The notes under the pieces are model-generated. The model was given only the letters and a program-made list of their open reading frames with translations, searched no databases and had not been told where the DNA came from. A program made the translations under genes and the position numbers. A stretch of DNA of 64,000 nucleotides, taken from positions 4,216,001 through 4,280,000 of the forward strand of contig NZ_CP014571.1 in the NCBI RefSeq assembly GCF_017357425.1, given 5' to 3'. Within the stretch, counting starts at the first letter, position 1. Each line of letters begins with the position of its first letter. Positions 42,301 through 50,440 of the stretch are shown piece by piece. The DNA is from Arthrobacter sp. D5-1 (GTDB lineage: Bacteria; Actinomycetota; Actinomycetes; Actinomycetales; Micrococcaceae).

Positions 42301-42353
42301 ATCAATGGCGCCACGGTTGCCGCTGCAAAGGTGATGGCGAGAACTGTGATCAC
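39345..42353 (-). CDS. mrpA: Mrp Na+/H+ antiporter subunit A fused with B
   Basis: 1002-aa subunit. The first ~770 residues are the NuoL-like MrpA, with the VTKSALVPFHFWLPGAMAAP motif and ILAYGTVSQLGFL. A DUF4040-like region contains the MFALQGAPDLALTQMLVET segment. The last ~150 residues carry the MrpB domain (GHNLPGGGFAGGLTAGLA), so A and B are one polypeptide. GGAG precedes GTG 42353 by 6 nt. It is the first gene of mrpACDEFG, which provides Na+ export and alkaline-pH tolerance. Confidence 0.93.
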   Translation of the reverse strand: MITVLAITFAAATVAPLIFSKLGRNAFYVLAAVPAAAFIWLIFQYGPVYSGGGIEEILPWIPSLKLELAFRMDPLAWIMSLLILGVGSLVLVYCARYFKNKDADLGGFGAQLLAFAGAMFGLVTSDDLLMLFIFWELTTILSYLLIGYARTRLAARRSALQALMVTTAGGLAMLVGLIIMGQAAGTYRISAILDQAPALMTGPMQGAVTAAVVLILAGAVTKSALVPFHFWLPGAMAAPTPVSAYLHAAAMVKAGIYIVARLAPGFSESEFWLPVVLGLGLATMLVGGYRALRQTDIKLILAYGTVSQLGFLTMVVGLGRPDAALAGLGLLLAHGLFKAALFLVVGIIDHQSGTRDIRKLSGVFRSSRALGVVAAIAAASMAGVPPLAGFVAKESVFEAFVHYGTGNDAPAWGVWILVGLVIGSILTFAYSARFMWGAFASKPGVDPTPFKPIKPAFLAAPAILSLLTIAYGVWPAPVDTWIQPYAALFADRPDAVDAGHLALWHGLTPALGLTAVTFVAGAAMFYGRNIVSRAQSLVPDWIDGDRAYQHTIGALDDIAVWVTGRTQRGSLYFYLTVILTVAFAVPLAALIAANKPLPEGIYFIDPNSPLQMVAGAGIVVGALAAVRANKRFLAVLMVSVTGYGIALMFALQGAPDLALTQMLVETIVLVAFVLAMRSLPAELRDRTGGRLRVIRVIIGAAFGITMIFVAIYAMGARVATPVSLDFPRLAYEGGGGLNVVNVTLVDIRAWDTFGEISVLAIAATGVASLIFVRSRGDRIKTSEAVPEGSVGRRTGVDRDSRDGATLAVAKKFTDVSRDAWLVAGRTLAPERRSIIFEVVTRLIFHSMIVFSIYLLLAGHNLPGGGFAGGLTAGLALTIRYLAGGRFELSEAATVSAGTLLGTGLATAAASGLVPLFLGGQVFQSAIIEFWLPVFGDVKFVTSTIFDIGVYIVVVGLALDVLRSLGAEIDEHFEGQGAPLAEEDAADLAGEAAESAASGKGTA

Positions 42354-42553
42354 TGTTTTCTCCGCAAAGTCAGGAACGAATTGTCAAAGTTGGAGCAGGC
42401 GGTCATACGTTGGGTTCGGTTGAGCCAGTTTATCAAGGGGGACGGACCGTTTTTCGCCAAAGAAGCGGGCTGCAGGTTACGTTTCAATCCCTGTTCTCCA
42501 CATAGCGGTCTGTCATCCGCCCGCCGTTCTCCCCTCCGCTATAGCATCGAGCT

Positions 42554-43957
42554 ATGAACGCGGCCGCAGTTCCCGAAGCCTCCCAACCGACCTCCGAGCT
42601 CGCCTCAGGACCTGTCGCCTCCAAGAAGGGCCAGATCCTTGCGTGGGCATCCTGGGACTGGGGCTCGGCTGCATTCAATGCGGTCATGACCACGTTCGTT
42701 TTCACGGTGTACCTCACGTCCAATGCTTTCGGCGGAGAAGACGCTGCCTCGGCTGCGCTGGGTGCTGCCCTGGCCATCGCGGGCCTGGCCATTGCCCTGC
42801 TCGCTCCGGTCACCGGGCAGCGTTCGGACGCCGGCGGCCGGCGCAAGCTGTGGCTCGGGGTCAACACAGCCGCCACCGCCGTGCTCACTGCGCTCTGCTT
42901 CTTTGTCTTTCCCCAGCCCGAGTTCCTGTTGCTGGGCGTTTGCCTCATCGCACTGGGCAACGTTTTCTTTGAGTTCGCCGGCGTCAACTACAACGCCATG
43001 CTGGCCCAGATCTCCACACCCAAGAACATCGGCAAGGTCAGCGGCTTTGGCTGGGCCATGGGATACCTTGGCGGAATCGTAGCCCTTCTGCTGGTTCTGC
43101 AACTGTTCGTCCAGCCGTCCTTCGACTGGTTTGGTGCCTCAACACAGGACTCCCTCAACATCAGGCTCGTGGCGGTCTTCTCTGCGCTGTGGTTCTTCAT
43201 CTTTGCCCTGCCAGTGATGTTCGCCGTCCCTGAAGTTCCGGCGAGGAAGGCCACCGCTTCTTTGGGGTTCCTGGCCTCCTACAAGTTACTGATCCGCCGT
43301 ATCGGCGCCATCTACCGAACCAGCCCCCACACCATCTACTTCCTGCTTTCCAGCGCAATCTTCCGCGATGGCCTCGCTGCTGTGTTTACCTTCGGCGGTG
43401 TCATTGCTGCAGGGACGTTCGGTTTCGAACTCAAGGAAGTCATCTTCTTCGCCATCTTCGGCAACGTGGTCGCTGCCGTCGGGGCCATCATCGGCGGCTT
43501 CCTGGATGACAGGATCGGACCCAAAACCGTGATCGTCCTGTCTTTGGTCGGCCTCCTCATCGCCGGCACCTTCATCCTGGTGCTGGGCAACGGCGACTAC
43601 GTCTTCCTCGGTAACGAATGGCCAGGGAGCAACACCTTCTGGGTCTTCGGCCTGCTGCTTTGCCTGTTCGTAGGCCCTGCGCAATCGTCCTCGCGGGCCT
43701 ACCTGGCCAGGCTTGCACCGGAAGGCGAGGCCGGCGAACTCTTCGGTTTGTACGCCACCACCGGGCGGGCGGTCAGCTTCCTGGCCCCCACCCTCTTCAC
43801 CCTGTGCATCGCCATCGCCTCTCCCTTGGTTGCCGAGGGCGAAGCCCAACGTTGGGGCATCCTCGGAATCATGGTGGTCCTGCTGGCCGGCCTCCTGGTG
43901 ATCCTGCCGGTCAAGCCGCCGGCGAAAGTGGAAATAGCTGTGGTCCCTGAGCGTTAA
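42554..43957 (+). CDS. MFS transporter of the UMF1/Atg22-like family
   Basis: 467-aa permease with 12 helices. The opening LAWASWDWGSAAFNAVMTTFV and the VSGFGWAMGYLGGIVALLL segment are the usual marks of UMF1/Atg22-type bacterial MFS proteins. A long polar N-terminus precedes the first helix. CTATAG lies about 8 nt before ATG 42554 and no Shine-Dalgarno is evident, so the mRNA may be leaderless. Substrate unknown. It is divergent from the Mrp operon. Confidence 0.85.
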   Translation: MNAAAVPEASQPTSELASGPVASKKGQILAWASWDWGSAAFNAVMTTFVFTVYLTSNAFGGEDAASAALGAALAIAGLAIALLAPVTGQRSDAGGRRKLWLGVNTAATAVLTALCFFVFPQPEFLLLGVCLIALGNVFFEFAGVNYNAMLAQISTPKNIGKVSGFGWAMGYLGGIVALLLVLQLFVQPSFDWFGASTQDSLNIRLVAVFSALWFFIFALPVMFAVPEVPARKATASLGFLASYKLLIRRIGAIYRTSPHTIYFLLSSAIFRDGLAAVFTFGGVIAAGTFGFELKEVIFFAIFGNVVAAVGAIIGGFLDDRIGPKTVIVLSLVGLLIAGTFILVLGNGDYVFLGNEWPGSNTFWVFGLLLCLFVGPAQSSSRAYLARLAPEGEAGELFGLYATTGRAVSFLAPTLFTLCIAIASPLVAEGEAQRWGILGIMVVLLAGLLVILPVKPPAKVEIAVVPER

Positions 43958-44023
43958 CTACTAAGGACCGGCTGAAGTGCGAGGGCCGTACCGGACCGGT
44001 TCAGGACAGTTTAGGGTGGAGCT

Positions 44024-44506
44024 ATGAACGTGGATGAGACCGAACTCCCGGGCCTTGGGGTCCGCAAGGATTTCGTCACGGCTTCGGGCCGCCGCATCGG
44101 TGTAGTAGAGCTGCGGGAAGGCGAAACAGAGCTTTTCGTCTCGACGTGGGACGATCCTGACACGTGCCAGGCGTCCATTCCCTTGACTGCCGACGAAGCG
44201 TCAACGTTGGGAAACCTCTTGGGCGGCCAGCACATTGCCATGCGCTTGGCAGAAGAGCATCGCGAGATACCCGGCATTGTCACCCGCCAGTTCTCCATCA
44301 CTCCTGATTCGCCCTTCGTCAACCAGCCCATGGGCAAGGCGCAGATCCGCACCCGCAGTGGTGTCTCCATCGTCGCAATCATGCGCGAAGGCGAGGTTGT
44401 CGCCTCGCCCGCACCCGACGTCGTACTTCACACCGGCGATTTGCTCGTAGCGGTCGGCACCCAGGAAGGGCTTGACTCGGCAGCCGACATCCTTCGCAAC
44501 GGCTGA
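44024..44506 (+). CDS. TrkA-C domain regulatory subunit of a cation/proton antiporter (KhtT-like)
   Basis: 160-aa soluble protein. The C-terminal half is an RCK/TrkA-C domain (MGKAQIRTRSGVSIVAIMRE, DVVLHTGDLLVAVGTQEGL). The N-terminal half has the DVRKDFVTASGRRIGV-like segment typical of KhtT proteins. It ends 5 nt before the antiporter gene, so it most likely gates that transporter in response to a ligand, such as c-di-AMP or another nucleotide in known relatives. Confidence 0.87.
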   Translation: MNVDETELPGLGVRKDFVTASGRRIGVVELREGETELFVSTWDDPDTCQASIPLTADEASTLGNLLGGQHIAMRLAEEHREIPGIVTRQFSITPDSPFVNQPMGKAQIRTRSGVSIVAIMREGEVVASPAPDVVLHTGDLLVAVGTQEGLDSAADILRNG

Positions 44507-44511
44507 GCGGG

Positions 44512-45711
44512 ATGGACCCGCTCGCATTAGCCCTCGTTGAACTGGGGGCCGTCGTCTTCTGCCTCGGCCTCTTGGCTCGACTAGCGGGCCGAATCGGCAT
44601 GTCCCCCATCCCTCTCTACCTCGTGGGTGGACTGGCCTTCGGCGCCGGCGGGTTCGTCAAGCTGGACGGCATGCACGAGTTCGCCCATCTTTCCGGCGAA
44701 ATTGGCGTCATTCTCCTGCTGCTGATGCTCGGATTGGAATATACGGCCTCCGAGCTGGTTACGGGGCTCCGGCGATCATGGCAAGCCGGTGTCATGGATT
44801 TTGTCTTCAACTTCCTGCCGGGGGCGGGATTGGCCGTCCTTCTCGGTTGGGGATTGGTAGGCGCCATCGTCATGGGTGGCGTTACCTATATCTCCTCGTC
44901 AGGCATCGCGGCCAAGGTCATCACCGACCTGGGCCGGATTGGTAACCGCGAAACACCCGTGGTTCTCTCCATCCTCGTTTTCGAAGACCTGGCCATGGCC
45001 ATCTACCTCCCCATCCTCACCGCCATCCTTGCCGGGGTTGGTTTCCTGGGCGGACTGCAGACCGTAGGCATTGCCCTCGCCGTTGTCACCGTGGTGTTGG
45101 TCATCGCACTCAGGCACGGCCACCGCGTCTCTCAGGCAGTTCATAGCGAGAACTCCGAGGTGTTCCTGCTGAACGTTCTGGGGCTGGCGCTTCTGGTAGC
45201 CGGCATCGCTTCTGCACTTCAGGTCTCCGCTGCCGTTGGCGCGTTTATGTTGGGCATCGCCATCTCCGGCGCAACGGCCCACAATGCCACTCGAATCCTT
45301 GAGCCACTGCGGGACCTTTTCGCGGCAATTTTCTTCGTGGCGTTCGGACTCAACACCGATCCCACGTCGATTCCACCCGTCCTCGGCTGGGCGCTTGTTC
45401 TGGCCGTCGTCACGGCAGCAACCAAAATGCTCACGGGTTTCTGGGCCGCCAAACGCGCCGGAATTGCTGTGCCCGGCCGCTTCCGTGCAGGGGCCGCCTT
45501 GATCGCCCGCGGCGAGTTCTCCATCGTCATCGCGGGATTGGCCGTCGCTTCGGGGGCAGTACCCGACGAACTCGCCGCACTCGCCACGGCCTACGTCCTC
45601 ATCATGGCCATCCTGGGTCCGCTGGCCGCCCGCTTCGTGGAACCAGTGGTCAAGGCCCTCCGGCGAACCCCTGGCGCCCCGCCCCGGACCCCGGAGCGCG
45701 CCCCAGCCTAG
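44512..45711 (+). CDS. CPA2-family K+/H+ antiporter (KhtU/KefB-like)
   Basis: 399-aa membrane antiporter of the monovalent cation:proton antiporter-2 group with about 12 helices. It has GEIGVILLLLMLGLEYTASEL, the ion-binding helix ILVFEDLAMAIYLPIL and IARGEFSIVIAGLA. It lacks the C-terminal RCK domain of KefB/KefC; that function is supplied by the upstream KhtT-like gene. Together they resemble the KhtTU system for K+ efflux. Confidence 0.88.
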   Translation: MDPLALALVELGAVVFCLGLLARLAGRIGMSPIPLYLVGGLAFGAGGFVKLDGMHEFAHLSGEIGVILLLLMLGLEYTASELVTGLRRSWQAGVMDFVFNFLPGAGLAVLLGWGLVGAIVMGGVTYISSSGIAAKVITDLGRIGNRETPVVLSILVFEDLAMAIYLPILTAILAGVGFLGGLQTVGIALAVVTVVLVIALRHGHRVSQAVHSENSEVFLLNVLGLALLVAGIASALQVSAAVGAFMLGIAISGATAHNATRILEPLRDLFAAIFFVAFGLNTDPTSIPPVLGWALVLAVVTAATKMLTGFWAAKRAGIAVPGRFRAGAALIARGEFSIVIAGLAVASGAVPDELAALATAYVLIMAILGPLAARFVEPVVKALRRTPGAPPRTPERAPA

Positions 45712-45730
45712 CAACGCCCCCCACCCCTCT

Positions 45731-45888
45731 CCTGCGCCGAGGGGCGACGTCTCGCCCGAAAAGGCCCACCCAAAGGGTCGAGACCTAACCCCTCAACACC
45801 TAACGCCCCCAACTTCCACCCTCCCCTGCGCCGAGGGGCGACATCTCGCCCGAAAAGGCCCACCCAAAGGGTCGAGACCTAACCCCTC
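45731..45888. repeat. Two REP-like palindromic repeats (64 bp each)
   Basis: Copies at 45731-45794 and 45825-45888 differ at one of 64 positions. Each is an imperfect palindrome: GAGGGG plus GTCTCG on the left pair with CGAGAC plus CCCCTC on the right. The second copy runs into the 3' end of the DUF559 gene and supplies its stop codon (45879-45881). Related copies lie on the other side of that gene. Confidence 0.85.
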
Positions 45889-46820
45889 GATGGCCATCCA
45901 CCCCGTACCAGCGCCTCGCGGATGCGGCGGACAACGCCGTCGTAGCCGCGTTCCCTTACATGCTCGGCGGTAACAACGACAGAGATCCAGCCGTTTGCCG
46001 CGAGCGCCGCCTCGCGTCGGATGTCGGACTCCTTCTGAACGGCATTTAGGTGATGGCCGCCGTCGTAATTGATCGCCACTTTGAAGTCGGGGTAGGCGAG
46101 ATCCGGCCACGCCACTTCGCGGCCCGAAGGATCACGCACCACGTAGCTCAGGACAGGTTCCGGCAGGAAGTCGCGACCCATGGCCAGTCGCAGCCTCGTC
46201 TCGGGGACAGAGTCGGCGCCCACGCGGGTCAACTCCAGCGCTGCACGCGCCTTCCGAATGCCACGCATGCCGGCATGTCGATCGACTTGTGCTTTGAGAT
46301 CCTCAGCAGAGCAGAGGGGAATCCTGTTATGACCGAAGCTTCGGGTTTGACTGCAGATAAAGTAGTCGGCGGCAGCGACCAAGTCCTCGAAGGCCAGCAC
46401 CGCAGCTAGGTCCAGCCACGTGCGGGCGGGGCCGGTCACGGGAATCCCGCCCACAGAACTGATGTCCGACACAGAGAGCACCATTCGATGTCCCTTGACT
46501 CCCCGGCGTTGAGGCCGAAAGGCGCCGTCGGACCTCGTCAGATGAACCAGGAAATCCTGCTGGGCGTCCCACGGCAAAGGGCATCCCCACAGCATCGCAG
46601 CTGTCTCCCGACAACAGATGGCTCCCTCAGTTATGCCGGTAAGGAGGCGGGCAGTGTGCGCAGGGTCCTGTTGCTCGCCCCAAGGAACCCGGACTCCCCT
46701 GCTGGCAACGCGAAGATCGTTATTCCAGGCACGATGATCCGGGATGCCGGCCGCCCGCTGCTCGGCGAGCGTAAATGAACGGCCCCGGATCTCGATCGGG
46801 AGGGGCGTAGAAATCCTCAT
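45879..46820 (-). CDS. AbiEi/DUF559-like endonuclease-fold protein
   Basis: 313-aa actinobacterial protein. The N-terminal part resembles AbiEi-type antitoxin-like proteins (TPLPIEIRGRSFTLAEQRAA, TEGAICCRETAAMLWG). The C-terminal DUF559 domain has a Vsr/PD-(D/E)XK-like core: WPDLAYPDFKVAINYDGGHH. ATG 46820 is the first sensible start. Function unknown; a DNA-processing or genome-defence role is possible. It is bracketed by REP-like repeats, and its stop lies inside one, hinting at repeat-mediated movement or 3' replacement. Confidence 0.72.
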   Translation of the reverse strand: MRISTPLPIEIRGRSFTLAEQRAAGIPDHRAWNNDLRVASRGVRVPWGEQQDPAHTARLLTGITEGAICCRETAAMLWGCPLPWDAQQDFLVHLTRSDGAFRPQRRGVKGHRMVLSVSDISSVGGIPVTGPARTWLDLAAVLAFEDLVAAADYFICSQTRSFGHNRIPLCSAEDLKAQVDRHAGMRGIRKARAALELTRVGADSVPETRLRLAMGRDFLPEPVLSYVVRDPSGREVAWPDLAYPDFKVAINYDGGHHLNAVQKESDIRREAALAANGWISVVVTAEHVRERGYDGVVRRIREALVRGGWPSRG

Positions 46821-46900
46821 CAGCCATTGTTGGCATGGTTGAAGATGCGCTGAGAGGTTACCCACAGTGTGGAGGACTAGTCGAGCTGAGAAGGCCTCAT

Positions 46901-46990
46901 CGAGGGGCGACGTCTCGACCGAAAAAGCCACCAAAAGAGGCGAGAGCTAACCCCTCGACGCAAGGGAAAGAGGCGAGAGCTCACCCCTCG
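46901..46990. repeat. REP-like palindromic repeat with tandem partial copy
   Basis: 46901-46957 is a diverged copy of the 45731-45888 element, with the same GAGGGGCGACGTCTCG left arm and CTAACCCCTCG right end. A 23-bp piece of it (46935-46957) recurs with two changes at 46968-46990. It occupies the 195-nt gap between the DUF559 gene start and the dCTP deaminase stop. Confidence 0.8.
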
Positions 46991-47015
46991 GCGCGGACAG
47001 AGGGGGCAGCCGAAG

Positions 47016-47591
47016 CTAGATGGACGTCCGGTGGAAGTTCTGGTGGCTGCGGCTGGCGGTGGGTCCGCGCTGGCCCTGGTAGCGGTTTCCGTATTCACCG
47101 GAACCGTAGGGGTGCTCGGCCGAGGACGTCAGCCGGAAGAAGCACAGCTGGCCGATCTTCATCCCGGGCCAGAGCTTGATGGGCAGGGTGGCAACATTGG
47201 AGAGTTCCAACGTCACGTGCCCCGAGAATCCGGGGTCGATGAAGCCGGCGGTGGAGTGCGTCAGCAATCCGAGCCGGCCCAAGGACGATTTGCCTTCAAG
47301 GCGGGCAGCAATGTCGTCGGCGAGGCTGACTGTTTCGTACGTGGAGCCCAGGACGAACTCGCCCGGGTGCAGGATGAAGGGCTCGTCGCCTTCCACCTCC
47401 ACCAACCGGGTCAGCTCGGGCTGTTCCTCGGCGGGGTCGATGTGGGCATATTTGTGGTTGTCGAACAACCGGAAGAACCGGTCAATCCGGACGTCCACGG
47501 AAGACGGCTGCACCATCGCGGGGTCGTACGGCTCAAGAACAATCCGTTGGGAGTCTATTTCGGCACGTATGTCGCGGTCAGAGATCAGCAC
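47016..47591 (-). CDS. dcd: dCTP deaminase, bifunctional dUTP-forming/dUMP type
   Basis: 191-aa trimeric-type enzyme deaminating dCTP for dTMP synthesis. It has the [12 protein letters not shown]-terminus, [36 protein letters not shown] and [15 protein letters not shown]. The HSTAG segment is as in the mycobacterial enzyme, which also has dUTPase activity, so direct dCTP to dUMP conversion is likely. GTG 47591 gives exactly the family length and N-terminus; no clear Shine-Dalgarno is seen. Confidence 0.92.
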
Positions 47592-47716
47592 AGCATCAAA
47601 AATACCCCATGCGTCCAAGTCCCCATGCATTGTCCGGGCGGCCCCGTGGGACTATAGTTCCCGGACATGTAGAACCGCGCCCGTACCTGGGGGCAACGAG
47701 TATTCGCGGGGTAATT

Positions 47717-49744
47717 GTGAAAAAACTGGCAGTGCCGGCTTCCATTGTGCTGGCCGGGGCGCTGGCCCTTTGCGTCGCCGCCTCCAGCCAGATCCTGCCG
47801 GCCACGGACGCGGGTCCCAGCGGCAGCACCACCCCCTCCTCCAGCGTCGAGTCCGGTCTGACGGCACCTGAGTCAAGCACGACGCCGGACGCCGCACCTT
47901 CCGCGGATACCCCCGCGGTTGGCGACGTCGTGGACCCCACGACGGTGCCAACCCCGGACACTGAAACAGCAAGCCCGATGCCGGGCAGACCCATCGCGGT
48001 AGATCCGGTGATCGAGACACCGCCTCCGGTACCGAACATCGGGCCTTCCTGGGGTCCGGATGGTCCGTCCACGGAAGGCACGTCCCCGGAAAACCCGGAA
48101 AACCCGGGCGCCACGGAACCCACCGTTCCCGATCCCGTGGAGCCGGCGCCCCCGCAGTCCTCATCGTCGGCGGCTCCGTCCCCGTCAGCACCTGCCATGG
48201 GCCCGCTCCCCTCAGGTACGCCCTCGCAGCCAGCCAGCCCAACGCCGTCGGCATCGCCTACAGCCACCCCGACGCCGTCGGTGACCCCAACCCAGACGGC
48301 TGTCCCCACGGCGCCGCCGTCCCCAACAGCGTCCGCATCACCCACGGTCACGCCGACACCAGTACCACTCCAGACGGCCCCCGCCGCACCCACGGCGCCA
48401 ACCCCGTCCCCCACACCAAGCACCCCCTTCCCAGGCAAAGCCCCCAGCGGTGAGACAGATCCGGACAACGGCGCCCTTGCCCTCCTCCCGGACAGCAACA
48501 CCGCCGCAATCCTGACGGTGTTCAACGCGATCAACAGCTACCGCGCATCCCTGGGCCTGGCCCCTGTGAAGTACCACGCGACAGTAGCGAGCCTTGCCCA
48601 GGATTGGTCGAACAACATCGCGACCCGGGAAGTGATCCAACACCGCGCCAATTTCTGGACCGATCCGCGTGCGCTGAATCCGAACAACGGCGCAGGTGAG
48701 GTCATTGCTGTCCGCTGGGACCGTGACGCCGCGCAGTTGGTGGAGTGGTGGAAGGGGTCCCCAGGGCATGATGCGCTGCTGCGTGATCCCCGGTTCAACG
48801 TCATGGGCATCGGTATCACCTACACGGACGGCAACTGGCAGACCACGCCCAACCGCTACACGCTGTGGGGTGTGGTGAATTTCTTTGGTTACACCTCGCT
48901 GCCGGCCGGAACCACAAATGCACCCGGCGGAACCGTCACCCCTCCCACGGATCCCATCGGAGCATGCCAGCCGGGCGACAAATACCAGCCGCCCACGGTC
49001 AATCTCAGCTCCGCCTCCATCAGGAGTGCCGCAGATCTCGTCTCCATCGCGGCGGACGGAACGGTGTATTCCTACGCTTCCTTGGGGAACGCGAAGTACG
49101 GCGCAGCCCGCAAGATCGGCATCGGTTTCACGGGGCTCAAGGAACTGTTCGTCAGCGATTGGGACCGCGACGGGGTCTTCGACCTCATTTCACAGCGCAC
49201 CGACGGGGCACTCCTGGTGTATCCGGGGAGGCCGTCGGGCGGCTTCGGTTCGCCGGGAGTGCTCGGCCACGGCTGGCAGTCCTTGAACATTGCTGTGGGA
49301 AACTGGTGCGCCAACAACCGGCTGCCCCAGATTGTCGCGATGGACGCATCCGGCGGGCTGTGGCTCTACAAAAACGCAGGGATGACGTACATCCGGTCGC
49401 AGGCCGCGATCGGCACGGGAAACAAGGCCGTCCGGCTCAGCATGGTGGACTACAACGCGGATGGTTTCCAGGATCTGCTCACCGTTGAGCCCAATGGTTC
49501 CTTGCGCCTGTACCGGGGCAGCGGTCTGGCTACGCCCAAGCAGGAAGCCCGGCCCATTGTGGGCGCTGCGTGGACGGATTACTCCGGACTGCGTTCCTTG
49601 CGGGGCGTCACGGGGGCCAACACCACCGGCGTTGCGGGCCTGGGCACCAACGGAGTCCTGGAGTACTGGGACCTTACCTCAGGAAGGCTGACGACGCCCA
49701 TAGCGGTGGGTGGCGGCTGGACCGGCTACAAGCTCGCCCAATAG
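47717..49744 (+). CDS. Secreted CAP-domain protein with FG-GAP-like propeller
   Basis: 675-aa exported protein. After a signal peptide (KKLAVPASIVLAGALALCVA) comes a Pro/Ser/Thr-rich, low-complexity linker of roughly 200 residues. A CAP/SCP domain follows (INSYRASLGLAPVKYH, IQHRANFW, GAGEVIAV, SPGHDALLRDP; all four metal-site residues present). The C-terminal ~240 residues form a propeller-like repeat with calcium-type DWDRDGVFD and DYNADGFQD loops. GTG 47717 has GGGG upstream. The same C-terminal module occurs in the peptidase gene at 50441. Probably cell-wall associated; activity unknown. Confidence 0.83.
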   Translation: MKKLAVPASIVLAGALALCVAASSQILPATDAGPSGSTTPSSSVESGLTAPESSTTPDAAPSADTPAVGDVVDPTTVPTPDTETASPMPGRPIAVDPVIETPPPVPNIGPSWGPDGPSTEGTSPENPENPGATEPTVPDPVEPAPPQSSSSAAPSPSAPAMGPLPSGTPSQPASPTPSASPTATPTPSVTPTQTAVPTAPPSPTASASPTVTPTPVPLQTAPAAPTAPTPSPTPSTPFPGKAPSGETDPDNGALALLPDSNTAAILTVFNAINSYRASLGLAPVKYHATVASLAQDWSNNIATREVIQHRANFWTDPRALNPNNGAGEVIAVRWDRDAAQLVEWWKGSPGHDALLRDPRFNVMGIGITYTDGNWQTTPNRYTLWGVVNFFGYTSLPAGTTNAPGGTVTPPTDPIGACQPGDKYQPPTVNLSSASIRSAADLVSIAADGTVYSYASLGNAKYGAARKIGIGFTGLKELFVSDWDRDGVFDLISQRTDGALLVYPGRPSGGFGSPGVLGHGWQSLNIAVGNWCANNRLPQIVAMDASGGLWLYKNAGMTYIRSQAAIGTGNKAVRLSMVDYNADGFQDLLTVEPNGSLRLYRGSGLATPKQEARPIVGAAWTDYSGLRSLRGVTGANTTGVAGLGTNGVLEYWDLTSGRLTTPIAVGGGWTGYKLAQ

Positions 49745-49779
49745 CCGACCAGACAAAAGAGCAGAAAAATCAGTCGCGC

Positions 49780-50223
49780 TCACACCACCGAGCGTGACTC
49801 CATCACGGTCTTCAGCTGCTCCAACTGGGCAACTTCGCTTTCCATTGTTTTCTGGATCATGCCGTTCATCAGTTTCTGCAGTCCCTTGGGGTGGTATTCA
49901 AGGGCGAACCTGAGCCGGGTGGTTTGGCCTTCGGTGCTGAGGTAGTAGCCGCCGGTAGGACGTGCGGGTCCCGCAACGACGGCGAAGCGCACTTCCGCTC
50001 CTGGCCGGGCTTCGGTGATCTGGAAATCGGCAGCGATGGGGCGGCCGCCCGGACCATTGATGGTCTGCTGGTAGAGCGCGCCTTTGTGGCCGCGGAGACC
50101 TGATCGCAGTGAGATGCTGCGGATCCCGGACCGCCACAGGGAGTTGTTCATCCCGTCCATGAGGAATCCGTACACGGTCATGGCGTCCCGGCTGATCACC
50201 ACTTCGTAGTCTGCAAATGCCAC
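49780..50223 (-). CDS. SRPBCC-superfamily protein
   Basis: 147-aa START/polyketide-cyclase-like protein predicted to bind a hydrophobic ligand. It begins MAFADYEVVISRDAMTVYGF and has the ALEYHPKGLQKLMNGMIQKT C-terminal helix common to this group. AAAGAGG precedes GTG 50223 by 5 nt. It is convergent with the CAP gene. Function unknown. Confidence 0.82.
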   Translation of the reverse strand: MAFADYEVVISRDAMTVYGFLMDGMNNSLWRSGIRSISLRSGLRGHKGALYQQTINGPGGRPIAADFQITEARPGAEVRFAVVAGPARPTGGYYLSTEGQTTRLRFALEYHPKGLQKLMNGMIQKTMESEVAQLEQLKTVMESRSVV

Positions 50224-50440
50224 GGAAACCTCTTTCGGCGTACGGTTCGATATGTCTTAGCCCGGTTCCCCATACGCTGCAGCTAACACCTTCAGAATAG
50301 TCAGCACGCGCGGCACTGGGGCATATAAGCGGCGAGCCTTGACCGAATGGTTATCTGGCCCTTCACAAAGTTACGACTGACAGAGCATGGCACCTCGGGG
50401 TAGAGTTCCCGAGGCTGGCTAAAACCGATTTGGGGGCGTT

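Noticed and set aside
41304..42557. Rightward open frame (417 codons) within mrpA
   Set aside because: Antisense shadow of the mrpA coding sequence; no homology features.
45731..46990. Insertion sequence or composite transposon around the DUF559 gene
   Set aside because: No transposase, no matching terminal inverted repeats at both ends and no target duplication seen; REP-like elements explain the pattern.
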